This document shows, one piece after another, positions 25,802-34,930 of a DNA stretch of 64,000 nt (its first letter is position 1; each line of letters opens with the position of its first letter). The notes beneath the pieces are model-generated. The model was not told where the DNA came from. It saw only the letters and a program-made list of their open reading frames with translations, and did no database searches. The DNA comes from an uncultured Eisenbergiella sp. (GTDB lineage: Bacteria; Bacillota; Clostridia; Lachnospirales; Lachnospiraceae): NCBI GenBank assembly GCA_947598825.1, contig CANQFM010000001.1, positions 1 to 64,000 on the forward strand, in the 5' to 3' direction. The translations under genes were made by a program, and so were the position numbers.

Positions 25802-26953
25802 TCAGAACACGCCGAAGATGGCCATGAACGTACCGGCCGCTACCGCCGTCCCGATCACGCCTGCCACATTGGGGCCCATGGCGTGCATCAGCAAAAAGTT
25901 CGTCGGATCGGCCTGGGCGCCTACCTTCTGGGAGACGCGGGCCGCCATCGGCACTGCAGACACGCCTGCAGATCCGATCAGCGGGTTCACCTTTCCGCCG
26001 GTAGCCTTACACATGATCTTGCCGAATATCACGCCGGCCGCCGTGCCGAACGCAAAGGCGATCAGGCCCAGCGCCACAATCTTAAGCGTATCCAGGTTCA
26101 AAAACGCCTCGGCGCTGGTGGTGGCGCCTACGGAGGTGCCCAACAGGATGACGACGATATACATCAGCGCGTTGGAAGCGGTATCCGCCAGTTGGCGCAC
26201 CACGCCGCACTCGCGGAACAGGTTGCCCAGCATCAGCATCCCAACCAGGGGAGCCGTCGTAGGAAGGATCAGGGATACCACAATAGTCACGATGATGGGG
26301 AACAGGATCTTCTCCAGCTTGGATACCGGGCGAAGCTGTTCCATCTTGATCTTGCGCTCCTCCTCCGTGGTCAGAAGCTTCATGATCGGAGGCTGGATGA
26401 TCGGCACCAGGGACATATAGGAATAGGCCGCCACGGCAATGGGCCCCATGATGTTGGTCTGGCCCAGCTTGGAGCAAAGGAAAATGGACGTCGGTCCATC
26501 CGCGCCGCCGATGATGGAAATGGCGGCGGCAGCCTTATCGTTAAAGCCCATGGCGATCGCGCCGAAGTAGGCGGCGAAAATACCGAACTGGGCCGCCGCA
26601 CCCAAAAGGAAGCTCTTGGGGTTGGCGATCAGCGGGCCGAAGTCCGTCATGGCTCCTACCCCCATGAAGATCAGGGAAGGCAAGATCGCCCATTCATCCA
26701 GGATATAGAAATAATACAGTAAACCGCCTACGCCGTTGGAAGCATCCTCCGGATGCACCATGATATCCGGATAGATATTAACTAACAGCATACCGAATGC
26801 GATGGGCACCAGCAGCAGCGGCTCAAACCCCTTGGCGATCGCCAGATAGAGGAAGATACAGGCCACCGCGATCATCACCAGATTGCCCCAGGTCATGTTG
26901 AAAAAGGCAGTCTGGTGGATCAGGTTGTCCAATGTAGTCGTAATATAAGACAT
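25802..26953 (-). CDS. oadB: Sodium-pump decarboxylase beta subunit
   Basis: Integral membrane subunit that decarboxylates carboxybiotin and exports Na+. It has about nine hydrophobic segments and the central motif GGADGPTSIF with D152 as the key acidic residue; the 383 residues are typical. OadB, MmdB and GcdB belong to one family, so substrate specificity comes from the carboxyltransferase partners. GGAGGT precedes the ATG at 26953. Confidence 0.95.
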   Translation of the reverse strand: MSYITTTLDNLIHQTAFFNMTWGNLVMIAVACIFLYLAIAKGFEPLLLVPIAFGMLLVNIYPDIMVHPEDASNGVGGLLYYFYILDEWAILPSLIFMGVGAMTDFGPLIANPKSFLLGAAAQFGIFAAYFGAIAMGFNDKAAAAISIIGGADGPTSIFLCSKLGQTNIMGPIAVAAYSYMSLVPIIQPPIMKLLTTEEERKIKMEQLRPVSKLEKILFPIIVTIVVSLILPTTAPLVGMLMLGNLFRECGVVRQLADTASNALMYIVVILLGTSVGATTSAEAFLNLDTLKIVALGLIAFAFGTAAGVIFGKIMCKATGGKVNPLIGSAGVSAVPMAARVSQKVGAQADPTNFLLMHAMGPNVAGVIGTAVAAGTFMAIFGVF

Positions 26954-27005
26954 TTTGTTGACCTCCTGTGTGAATAAAGTCATGCCGCGGCCAGGCCGCG
27001 CCGGA

Positions 27006-27380
27006 TCAGTTCAGCGTCGCAAGCAGCGTGCCCGCTTCCACCGGGTCGCCGACCGCAACATTGATGCTGGCCACAGTGCCGTCCTTGGGCGCAACAACAG
27101 GGATCTCCATCTTCATGGCTTCAATGGTCACGACCGCATCGCCAGCCTTCACCGCCTGGCCTACGGCCGCGTCGATCTTAAACACCTTACCGGCCGCGCC
27201 GGCTTCCACCTTAATGCCTCCGGCTGCGCCGCTCGCCGCAGGGGCTTTGGCCGCCGGTGCCTTGGGAGCGGCCACGGGAGCCTTGGGGGCCGTCTTGGGG
27301 GCCGCTACGGGAGCGCCTGCGCCTTCTTCAACTACTACGTCGTATACGTTGCCATTTACGGTAATGGTATAATTTTTCAT
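27006..27380 (-). CDS. Biotin carrier subunit (MmdC/OadA C-domain type)
   Basis: Small biotin-carrying protein of 124 residues. A short beta N-terminus (MKNYTITVNGNVYDVVVEEG) leads to an Ala/Pro/Lys-rich flexible linker (21-55) and the biotinyl domain (56-124) with the target lysine K90 in EAMKME. It shuttles CO2 between the soluble carboxyltransferases and the OadB pump. GGAGG lies before the ATG. Confidence 0.95.
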   Translation of the reverse strand: MKNYTITVNGNVYDVVVEEGAGAPVAAPKTAPKAPVAAPKAPAAKAPAASGAAGGIKVEAGAAGKVFKIDAAVGQAVKAGDAVVTIEAMKMEIPVVAPKDGTVASINVAVGDPVEAGTLLATLN

Positions 27381-27471
27381 GTTATGATCCTCCTGTGATC
27401 GATTCTGTAAGCGGGGCGGCTCTGCCGCATCATCCGCAATCCTAATCTCCTGTGATATCCGGGCCGTTCGT

Positions 27472-28227
27472 TTAAGCCCGCTGCCATCTGCCGCCTCTGC
27501 GGCGGATACTCCTGACCACGAAATCCCCGGGGGCCGCCTGGCTGCCGTTCTCGCTTTCATAGGCCGCAATGGCTGCGGCGATCACCGCCACCAGTTCTTC
27601 GTCGTCCGTTTCCTCTTCCTGTACTGCCGGAACCGCTGCAGGCGCCGGTGCGCTGAAAGGGGCCGCCGGCACAGCGTCCTGTTTCTTCTTCCCGGACAGC
27701 TTCTCTGAAAGCGCCGGGATATACTTGAACAGGCTGATGATCCAGGCGATCAGGATCAGCACGATGAACACCGTGCCCATACCCAGCAGGGTGTTGAGGG
27801 CCGCGTTTTTCATCAGTTCGCCAAAGCCCTTGATCACGCTGGTGGTCACACTGGTCACATAGCCTTCACTGTCTACAAGGATGCTGACGATTGCGTCATG
27901 GTCGCTGCCGTCCACGGTGACGTCAATCGTAGTCTCATCCCCCCGGGCGCTCACCTCATGATCGGTAACACCCAGGTAAGTGCCTATCTCCGGCAGGGCG
28001 GATTCCCATCCCGTCACAGCGGAGGTGATCACTTCGTTGCCGGTATACTGGTCCTGCATCCCGTCCGCCACGATCTGGGCGATATTCTCCACCACCATCT
28101 CCCCCAAGGAGGCCGCCGTGGCTTCATCGATAATCGGGCTGTCCGCCTGTCCGGCCTGCGCGCCGCTGCACGCCGTCATCCCTGCAAGACAGGTCATCAT
28201 ACCTAATACTATCAGAATTTTTTTCAT
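27472..28227 (-). CDS. oadG: Sodium-pump decarboxylase gamma subunit with lipoprotein-like N-terminal domain
   Basis: OadG-type assembly subunit. The C-terminal half has one membrane helix (about 145-167) and an Ala/Pro-rich cytoplasmic tail ending in ELVAVIAAAIAAYES, which holds the complex together. The first 140 residues are an added extracytoplasmic part with a lipobox (LAGMTAC, C20) and a domain of about 100 residues. Classical OadG is only about 80-120 residues long, so this is an extended form. It lies between the MmdA-like gene and the biotin carrier. Confidence 0.88.
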   Translation of the reverse strand: MKKILIVLGMMTCLAGMTACSGAQAGQADSPIIDEATAASLGEMVVENIAQIVADGMQDQYTGNEVITSAVTGWESALPEIGTYLGVTDHEVSARGDETTIDVTVDGSDHDAIVSILVDSEGYVTSVTTSVIKGFGELMKNAALNTLLGMGTVFIVLILIAWIISLFKYIPALSEKLSGKKKQDAVPAAPFSAPAPAAVPAVQEEETDDEELVAVIAAAIAAYESENGSQAAPGDFVVRSIRRRGGRWQRA

Positions 28228-28245
28228 ATTAAGTATCTTCCTTTC

Positions 28246-29676
28246 TTACACTGTTCCGTGTTTTTTTGCCGGACGGTCTTCCCTCTTGGTAAACAGCATT
28301 TCCAGCGCGCCGATCACATATTTCCTGGTATCGGCCGGCTCGATGATCTGATCCACATATCCCCTGCTTGCCGCGCTCTTGGCGCTGTTCTGCAGGGCTT
28401 CATATTTCGCAGCGCACTCGTCGATCGAAGCAGCGTCCTGTCCGTCGCAGATGATCTTGGCCGCCAGGGAAGCGTCCATCATCCCGATCTTCGCATCCTT
28501 CCAGGCAAAGGTCATATCCGCGCCGATGGCCTTGGAATTCATGGCCACATAAGCGCTACCATAGGCGTCGCCCACGATCACGTTCACCTTGGGGACAGTC
28601 GCGTCCGCAAAAGCGTAGGTCAGCTTCGCCGCCGCTTTGGCGATCTTCTTCTCCGCGCACTTGGTGGCCGCATATCCCTTTACATTGGTCAAAGACAGCA
28701 CCGGGATGTCGAAGGCATCGCAGAAGCTCACAAAATCGGCGGCCTTCTCACAGCCTGCCGGCGTGAGCGCACCATCGAGCTTTTCGGATACTTTGCCCTC
28801 TTCGTCCAGGATCTCGCTGCGGTTGGCGACCGCGCCCACCGTCATGCCGTTCATGCGGATAAAACCGGTTACCATATCCTTGGCATAGGCGCCCTTGACC
28901 TCAAAAAAGCGGTTGTCATCCGCGATCAGCCGCAGCGCCACGCCGGTGTCCCCTGCGCAGCCTTCCAGCCCCGGCTCGGCCCGGTTGAGATCGTCGGTAC
29001 ACTCTTCATAGGCGTCGGCGTCCTCATTGTTGGAGGGAAGCAGGCCCACAAGCTCTCTGATCTTTAAAAGCAGTTCCTCTTCCGGGGCGACAACGTCCAC
29101 GATCCCTGCTTCTTCGCTCTGGAAAGCGGCGGACGCGGTATCGCACTTATCCACGCTGTTGCCCGCCAGGGCGTTGGGAGCGTTGACGAACAGCTTCGCG
29201 CTCTTGCTCTCCATAAAGGTAAAGTCCGTCAGGGTCGGAATGATCGCGAGCCCGCCGCCGCAGCTTCCGAAAATAGCGGTGATCTGAGGGATCACGCCGG
29301 AGGCCAGCGTCTGCTTTAAGTAGATCTCGCCAAAGCCGTTGAGCGCATCGGTGGCTTCCTGCAGCCTGAGGCCGGTGGAATCGATCAGCCCGATCACGGG
29401 CGCGCCCGTCTTCATGGCGAGATTGTACAGATTGACAACCTTCTTCGCGTGCATCTCGCCCACGCTGCCGCCGAGCACGGAGGCATCCTGGCTGTAGACA
29501 TACACGAGGGCGCCGTCGATCAGGCCGTAGCCAGTGATCACGCCGTCTGAGGGAGTCTCTGCCTGTTTCAGATTGAAATCCGTCGCCCTGGCTGTCACGC
29601 CGGCGCCGATCTCAACGAAACTGTTGTCGTCGAGTAAAGATAGGATCCTTTGACTCGCTTGTGAAGAATTGCTCAT
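28246..29676 (-). CDS. Acyl-CoA carboxyltransferase, MmdA/12S-like
   Basis: Crotonase-fold carboxyltransferase of 476 residues with two half-domains. The first contains YSQDASVLGGSVGEMHAKK and FGSCGGGLAIIPTLTDFTFM; the second contains VKGYAATKCAEKK and VGDAYGSAYVAMNSKAIGADMTFAW. The family moves CO2 between an acyl-CoA (methylmalonyl-, glutaconyl- or malonyl-CoA) and biotin. It is somewhat shorter than MmdA, usually about 510 residues. First gene of the operon with oadG, biotin carrier, oadB and oadA, behind an extended -10 promoter (29779-29787). The substrate cannot be fixed from sequence. Confidence 0.9.
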   Translation of the reverse strand: MSNSSQASQRILSLLDDNSFVEIGAGVTARATDFNLKQAETPSDGVITGYGLIDGALVYVYSQDASVLGGSVGEMHAKKVVNLYNLAMKTGAPVIGLIDSTGLRLQEATDALNGFGEIYLKQTLASGVIPQITAIFGSCGGGLAIIPTLTDFTFMESKSAKLFVNAPNALAGNSVDKCDTASAAFQSEEAGIVDVVAPEEELLLKIRELVGLLPSNNEDADAYEECTDDLNRAEPGLEGCAGDTGVALRLIADDNRFFEVKGAYAKDMVTGFIRMNGMTVGAVANRSEILDEEGKVSEKLDGALTPAGCEKAADFVSFCDAFDIPVLSLTNVKGYAATKCAEKKIAKAAAKLTYAFADATVPKVNVIVGDAYGSAYVAMNSKAIGADMTFAWKDAKIGMMDASLAAKIICDGQDAASIDECAAKYEALQNSAKSAASRGYVDQIIEPADTRKYVIGALEMLFTKREDRPAKKHGTV

Positions 29677-29778
29677 TATTCAGCCCTCCATTTTATATTT
29701 AGATCTCTGAAATCTGATTGACGGATTCCTGCAAAAAAATACGAAAAAACCCATTTCCACAAAATCCCGTACCATAGT

Positions 29779-29787
29779 AGTATAACA
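29779..29787 (-). promoter_or_regulatory. Extended -10 promoter of the sodium decarboxylase operon
   Basis: TGTTATACT on the minus strand (29787-29779) is an extended -10 element (TGn plus TATACT); no good -35 is seen. Initiation near 29773 gives a leader of about 97 bases. Inverted copies of TCCATTTTATAT (29687-29698) and ATATAAAATGGA (29809-29820) flank the promoter. Confidence 0.5.
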
Positions 29788-29870
29788 CGGAAATGCAAGT
29801 GCCGCCAGATATAAAATGGAAATTTTTTGCCTAATTTATTCCGGTCCCTTCCTTTTATTTTTGATGAAAT

Positions 29871-31205
29871 TCACAACAGCATCCAACTCCACACTTTTTT
29901 TAGACAAAAGAGAAAATCGATCCGCTCCACGCTCTGCGCTGCGGTCACCGGAATGGAATCATACAGCTCCCCGTTCACATAAAACGACTCCCTGCCCACT
30001 ACCTCTCCGGCCTGCACCGGCGCGTCAAGGCGCTTGGGCAGATCCCACTTCACCTCCACCTCGTCGGCAGAAGAAAGCAAAAGCCGGATCTCCCGCTTGT
30101 CAGCCTCCAGCCTGGTCTGCGCTTCCTGCCCGTTTTCCACCGGCACGGGCTCCAGCCGCCCGGGTTCATAGATATCGCAGGATTCATAGTGATCCAGCCC
30201 ATAATTCATCAGCAGTTTTGTATCGTGCCATTTCCAGCTTTTGTTGTTGGGCCACCCGCAGGCGAGAAGCGCCACCACAAAAGTACGGTCGTCCCTCTCC
30301 AGGGCGCCCACATAGCAATAGCCCGCTTTTCCCGTAAACCCGGTCTTTCCGGACAGGGCCCCGTCCATCATCTGCAGAAAGGCGTTGTGATTGACGCAGG
30401 AGACAGACCGGCTCCCGGGGCTGAAGCCTTCGCGGCTTTTCACATAATCCGAAAAGCTGTAGGACGGGCTTTGGGTGATCTTTAAAAAAGCGTCCCTGGC
30501 CGGAGAGTCCTTGACGCAATAGCTCATGATACGGGCCAGATCCGCCGCCGTAGTGGAATGTGCGATCTTTTGCACCTCTCCGTCCTTTTCCAGCGTCAGC
30601 GTCCCATCCAGGCCGTTTGGCGTCACAAACCGGGTATCCGTACAGCCGATCCTGCGCGCCTTTTCATTCATCCTCTGGGTAAAGGCCAGTACTGCCTTCT
30701 GGCTCTCCTGGGCGGAATGGGCCGAAATATCTTCGGACAGGCCGGCCCACTGGCTCCCGTAATGCTCGGCAATGATCACGGCCGCGTCATTGTGGGATTC
30801 CAGCATCAGGGAGTACAGCAGGTCTTCTATCTTATAATACTCCCCTTTTCTTGCCCCCAGATGCACCTTGGGCTGTCCCGCCGCATAGGCGGATACCGGC
30901 GCGTAATCCGAAAGCTGGCCTTCCTCCAGCGTCAGGATACAGGTCATGATCTTCGTGGTGCTGGCCATAGGCAGCACCTCATGACCGTTCTTCTCCAACA
31001 AAATACGCCCGTTGTCCGCGTCCATCAGGACGGCCGACAGGGCGTACAGTTGACTGGTTGTACTCATTTTTTCTTCTGCTGCGTCGGCCGCTGCGCCGGA
31101 TGCCTCTGCCGTCAGCGCGGCCAGGTTCATTGCGGCCAGCAAAGCGGCCAAAAACCTGCATACCTTTCCTGCTCCTTTTTTTGGTCCTGGCTTTTGTCTT
31201 ACCAT
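29871..31205 (-). CDS. D-alanyl-D-alanine carboxypeptidase (S11), first copy
   Basis: Low-molecular-weight penicillin-binding protein that trims pentapeptide stems. Active-site motifs: S82-T-T-K85 in MASTTKIMT, S137-H-N139 in ESHND, and K287-T-G in SGKTGFTGKAGY. A signal segment lies at about 17-36, and a C-terminal hydrophobic/amphipathic anchor (FLFCLKKVWSWMLL) holds it to the membrane. GGAGGG lies before the ATG. It follows scpB by 145 bases, and co-transcription is possible. A related gene is at 33621-34808, so scpA and scpB are bracketed by two such enzymes. Confidence 0.93.
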   Translation of the reverse strand: MVRQKPGPKKGAGKVCRFLAALLAAMNLAALTAEASGAAADAAEEKMSTTSQLYALSAVLMDADNGRILLEKNGHEVLPMASTTKIMTCILTLEEGQLSDYAPVSAYAAGQPKVHLGARKGEYYKIEDLLYSLMLESHNDAAVIIAEHYGSQWAGLSEDISAHSAQESQKAVLAFTQRMNEKARRIGCTDTRFVTPNGLDGTLTLEKDGEVQKIAHSTTAADLARIMSYCVKDSPARDAFLKITQSPSYSFSDYVKSREGFSPGSRSVSCVNHNAFLQMMDGALSGKTGFTGKAGYCYVGALERDDRTFVVALLACGWPNNKSWKWHDTKLLMNYGLDHYESCDIYEPGRLEPVPVENGQEAQTRLEADKREIRLLLSSADEVEVKWDLPKRLDAPVQAGEVVGRESFYVNGELYDSIPVTAAQSVERIDFLFCLKKVWSWMLL

Positions 31206-31350
31206 GGATCCCTCCGCCTGCTTTCTTCGCGCAGCGCCATGAGGCCATATTCTGTGCGCGTTTTGCGTTCATCCATATATATGCGCTCAAACCCTCCGCC
31301 ATACCGAAAAACCCGGGCGCAGCGCCATTTCCCCCAAAAATGTCCTTCCC

Positions 31351-31923
31351 TCAGACGCCCAGATCGAGCTGCTGTGCCTCCTGTTTGGCCTGCTCCCGGA
31401 ATTCTTCCACCTGAAGGGCAGACAGTTCCGGAAGCTCTTCCAGGGAACTGACGCCAAAGGTCCGCAGAAACTGCTGCGTGGTCCCAAACAGCAGCGGCCT
31501 TCCCGGCGCATCCATCCTTCCCAGCTCCATGACCAGATCAAATTCCATCAGCCTGTTGATGGCGTGGTCACAGTTTACGCCCCGGATGCGCTCCACATCC
31601 AGCTTTGTCACCGGCTGCTTATAGGCGATAATGGATAACGTCTCCAACAGGGTATCGGTCAGCGTGTACTTGCGGGGCGTCTTGGCGATCCTGATCAGAT
31701 ACTCATACATCTGCGGGCGGGTACACATCTGCCAGGCATCCTCCAGGGCGATAAGCCCGATGCCCCTTCCCTCTTCCTCCCAGCGCTCCTTCATCTGCGT
31801 GAGGATCTTTTCCGTCTGTCCGGGCGTTTCCCCGATAATCTCTGCCAGCCGTCCTGCCTCCACAGGTTCCCCCATGGCGAACAGGATCGCCTCCAGTATT
31901 GCTTCCTGTTGTTTCCTTTCCAT
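31351..31923 (-). CDS. scpB: Segregation and condensation protein B
   Basis: Winged-helix kleisin-associated subunit of the SMC-ScpAB complex that compacts and segregates the chromosome. The 190 residues carry the family blocks ILEAILFAMGEPV, LTDTLLETLSIIAYKQPV and GRPLLFGTT. It begins 3 bases after the scpA stop. Confidence 0.96.
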   Translation of the reverse strand: MERKQQEAILEAILFAMGEPVEAGRLAEIIGETPGQTEKILTQMKERWEEEGRGIGLIALEDAWQMCTRPQMYEYLIRIAKTPRKYTLTDTLLETLSIIAYKQPVTKLDVERIRGVNCDHAINRLMEFDLVMELGRMDAPGRPLLFGTTQQFLRTFGVSSLEELPELSALQVEEFREQAKQEAQQLDLGV

Positions 31924-31926
31924 CCC

Positions 31927-32688
31927 TCAAAAATCCTCTTTCGAAACGACGACGATCTCATCGTCGATATTTTCCTGTTCCACGGTGACCTTCCCCACCT
32001 TCATCAGTTCCAGAAGCACCAAAAAGGTGACGATCACTTCCATTTTGCTGTTCTGTTTTTCCAGTAAAGCCCGGAAAGAAAAACGCCGGTGGGAACGGAT
32101 GAAATTCTCCACATAACCGGATTTTTCTTCCAGATTCACTTCGTCCTTTTCGATCCTGCCAAACGTACTTCTGACGGGATCCACCTTCTCCGCCTGCCTG
32201 CGCATCACGCTCTTGAAGATCTCGTGGAGCCGGGTCAGGGTAACGTCCCCGATGAGCTGTTCGTAATCCACCGGCGGCCGGTACGCCGCCACCTCGTCGG
32301 GCATGTCCATGCTGCGGTAATAGCTGATCCCGGCGCTCTGCTGCATGTCCTTTAATTCGTAGGACATGTATTTATACATTTTATATTCCAAAAGCTTCTG
32401 CACCAGTTCCGCCCTGGGATCCTCCTCTTCCCCCTCTTCGTTGACCTCTTTGGGCAGAAGCATCCGGCATTTGATATCCAGAAGCGTCGCCGCCATGACC
32501 AAAAATTCGCTCATCACGTCCATATCCTGGGCCTCCATCTGACGGATATAGGCCAGATATTGTTCCGTGATCTCCGCGATGGGAATGTCGTAGATATCCA
32601 CCTTATTTTTTTCTATGAGATGCAAAAGCAGATCCAGAGGCCCCTCGAAAGCCTCCAGCTTTACCTCCAACGCCACCTTTTCGTTCAC
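31927..32688 (-). CDS. scpA: Segregation and condensation protein A (kleisin)
   Basis: Kleisin subunit bridging the SMC heads, 253 residues. N-terminal FEGPLDLLLHLIEKNKVDIYDI is the SMC-neck binding part, MAATLLDIKCRMLLP follows, and the C-terminal winged helix spans about 175-253. The start codon is GTG, overlapping the phosphoesterase stop (GTGA), with a poorly spaced AGGA before it, so translation is probably coupled. Operon: phosphoesterase-scpA-scpB. Confidence 0.96.
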   Translation of the reverse strand: MNEKVALEVKLEAFEGPLDLLLHLIEKNKVDIYDIPIAEITEQYLAYIRQMEAQDMDVMSEFLVMAATLLDIKCRMLLPKEVNEEGEEEDPRAELVQKLLEYKMYKYMSYELKDMQQSAGISYYRSMDMPDEVAAYRPPVDYEQLIGDVTLTRLHEIFKSVMRRQAEKVDPVRSTFGRIEKDEVNLEEKSGYVENFIRSHRRFSFRALLEKQNSKMEVIVTFLVLLELMKVGKVTVEQENIDDEIVVVSKEDF

Positions 32689-33548
32689 TTCCTGTCTTTC
32701 GGTATCAGATCGATGATCACCAGCTCCGCCGGATTAAAAATGCGCACCGGTATCGTATGGCCGCCCAGCCCGCGGCTCACTACCATCCGGCGTCCTGCCT
32801 CTTCAAACATACCGCCGTCATATTTGGGGAACAGCGTAAACGACGTGGACAAAACGCCGCCCACCCAGGGCAGCCGCATCACGCCGCCATGCAGGTGGCC
32901 GGACAGGGTCAGATCGCTTCCCCAGGCCGCATAGGCTTTAAAAAAAGCGGGATTATGCGCCAGCAGGATCACAAAGTCCGCCTCAGGCGCATCCCCCAGC
33001 AGGCCGCGCAGTTCCTCTTTAGAAAGCTTCGGCCGACCAAATTTCCTGTATTTATCCCGATCCAGATCCAGTCCGTAGATCCTAAGGCCAAGGGACGGAA
33101 GGGAAACGTTTTCGTTCACCAGGCGGCAGACGCCTGACCTTTCCAGGCTTTCACAAAACTGTTCCCCCATCGGGGCAAAAGTCTCCGGATCGCTGCAGAT
33201 CCGGTGTTCGTGGTTCCCGTCCGCAAAATAGAAGGGATATTCCCCCGCCAGCCTCCGTATCAGGTCCTTGGCAGGCTCCATGGTCTTGCCGGGCACAGAG
33301 GTGATCATATCCCCCGCGCACAGGATGAGATCCGGCTTCTGCGCCCGGATCGCCTGAAGCAGCCTGTCGTTATCTTTCCCGTACTGTTTATTATGAAGAT
33401 CCGCCAGCAGCGCCAGCCGAACCCTTTTCCTGATCCTGGGATCCTCGATCCGATAAGAGACCGTTACAAACCGATTGCTGTCATAGACGGCCACCGCCAG
33501 GAGCAGGATACAGACAGCGCCAAACAGCGCGCCAAGTATCGTCCACAT
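32685..33548 (-). CDS. Membrane-anchored metallophosphoesterase
   Basis: Calcineurin-like phosphoesterase of the YkuE/YaeI type: one N-terminal helix (2-22), then metal motifs D50-L-H52 (LLADLHN), GD80 (CAGDM), GNHE 111-114, LLAHNP, and SGHLHGG. Relatives include UDP-2,3-diacylglucosamine pyrophosphatase-like and lipid-related phosphoesterases; the actual substrate is unknown. First gene of the scp operon. Confidence 0.9.
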   Translation of the reverse strand: MWTILGALFGAVCILLLAVAVYDSNRFVTVSYRIEDPRIRKRVRLALLADLHNKQYGKDNDRLLQAIRAQKPDLILCAGDMITSVPGKTMEPAKDLIRRLAGEYPFYFADGNHEHRICSDPETFAPMGEQFCESLERSGVCRLVNENVSLPSLGLRIYGLDLDRDKYRKFGRPKLSKEELRGLLGDAPEADFVILLAHNPAFFKAYAAWGSDLTLSGHLHGGVMRLPWVGGVLSTSFTLFPKYDGGMFEEAGRRMVVSRGLGGHTIPVRIFNPAELVIIDLIPKDRK

Positions 33549-33620
33549 TTTTTGTTATCCTTCCAGTCCGGTCAGGCGCTTGCAACGCCTTTTGCGTACA
33601 GTTTAGCACATTTTCCGTTT

Positions 33621-34808
33621 CTATAAAAGAAAATATCTCAGGATTTTTCCAAGATAGTCCCGATACACCGCTTTTTTCACGCTGGCAGCGTACAGGATCG
33701 GAACGGAACCGATCACCTTCCCGTTCAGCGTATACTGCGCCTCCCCCGCCTTTTCCCCGCTGCGGACAGGCGCCTTTGCGCTCTGCGGGAGCAGGAGGTT
33801 TTTCTGGATCATTTCCACATCGTTGCCGTCCACGTCGAGATAGGAAAAACTGGAATCATAGGCCAGCGGAACGCTTTCCTGTACGCCCTCGGTCACTTTC
33901 AGATCGGGGATCTTATCCTTATTCTCATCCCGGTAAAGGGCGGAAACGCTGTATCCATAATTGAGCAGGGCCGCCGCATCCGCGAAACGGGATTTGGAAT
34001 CCGGCGCCGCCATGATCACCGCGATCAACTCCACATCGTCCCGCCTGGCCGTTGCCGACAGGCAGAATTTCGCCTTGTTGGTAAAACCGGTTTTCAGGCC
34101 CGTGGCCCACTGATATTGTTTGAGGAGTTTGTTGGTGGAAGAAAGGGTAAAGGGCGAACTCCCCCGCGCCGTCGTATGCGTGATATCCTCCATCCAGATC
34201 CCGGTATAGCGATAGACGTCCGGATACCGGTACACAAGCTCCCGGCTCATGATCGCGACATCCCGCGCGCTGGTATGATGGCCGTCGGAATCTGTCAGGC
34301 CGCAGCAGTCCTCAAATGTCGTATTCGTCATGCCCAACTGCTGCGCTTTCTCATTCATTCGCCCCACAAAGGCTTCTTCGCTGCCGGCCAGATGCTCCGC
34401 CATGGCCGCCGCTGCGTCGTTACCGCTGGCCACCGCAATACATTTGATCAGCGTTTCCACCGTCTGCAGCTCCCCCGCCTCCAAAAAAACCTGAGAGCCG
34501 CCCATGGACTGGGCGTGTTCGCTGGTGATCACCTCATCGTCCAGTTTGATCTCTCCCTTATCCAAAGCCTCAAAGATCAAAAGCAGCGTCATGATCTTGG
34601 TAATACTGGCCGGGGAACAGACCTGATCCGCATTTTTTTCGTATATGACTTTTCCGGTGGAAACCTCCAATAAAATGGCAGAAGGGGCTGTTATACTGAC
34701 CGCTCCTTCTGCCGCATAGGAAGTCTTTGCTGGGGCCAGAGCCAACATAAAAACCATCACGGTCAGCATCAAGCGGGAAACTGCACATCGTCTTTCTCTA
34801 ACGCTCAT
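33621..34808 (-). CDS. D-alanyl-D-alanine carboxypeptidase (S11), DacF-like
   Basis: Second S11 carboxypeptidase. Motifs: S68-I-T-K71 in SPASITKIM, S128-G-N130 in VASGNDAA, and K239-T-G in GLKTGFTNKAKF. It has a signal peptide (about 10-32), a PBP5-type C-terminal beta domain (about 285-365) and a terminal amphipathic helix. I prefer the ATG at 34808, spaced correctly from GGAG, over an in-frame GTG at 34817. Sporulating clostridia carry a DacF that modifies cortex peptidoglycan; whether this is that enzyme is uncertain. Confidence 0.93.
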   Translation of the reverse strand: MSVRERRCAVSRLMLTVMVFMLALAPAKTSYAAEGAVSITAPSAILLEVSTGKVIYEKNADQVCSPASITKIMTLLLIFEALDKGEIKLDDEVITSEHAQSMGGSQVFLEAGELQTVETLIKCIAVASGNDAAAAMAEHLAGSEEAFVGRMNEKAQQLGMTNTTFEDCCGLTDSDGHHTSARDVAIMSRELVYRYPDVYRYTGIWMEDITHTTARGSSPFTLSSTNKLLKQYQWATGLKTGFTNKAKFCLSATARRDDVELIAVIMAAPDSKSRFADAAALLNYGYSVSALYRDENKDKIPDLKVTEGVQESVPLAYDSSFSYLDVDGNDVEMIQKNLLLPQSAKAPVRSGEKAGEAQYTLNGKVIGSVPILYAASVKKAVYRDYLGKILRYFLL

Positions 34809-34930
34809 GATCCGCACTCCATCCTGAAAATCCTATGATTATTCTTATGTCGGTTTTGCCGGATTATTCCTCCAAAAAAGTCTTCGCCGGGACGTCCCGT
34901 CGGGTGCGTCCTGCGGTTCTCTATATCGCG

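Noticed and set aside
31199..31276. 25-codon frame just before the first D,D-carboxypeptidase gene
   Set aside because: It overlaps the carboxypeptidase start, but its ribosome-binding site is badly spaced and the peptide is simply Arg/Glu-rich.
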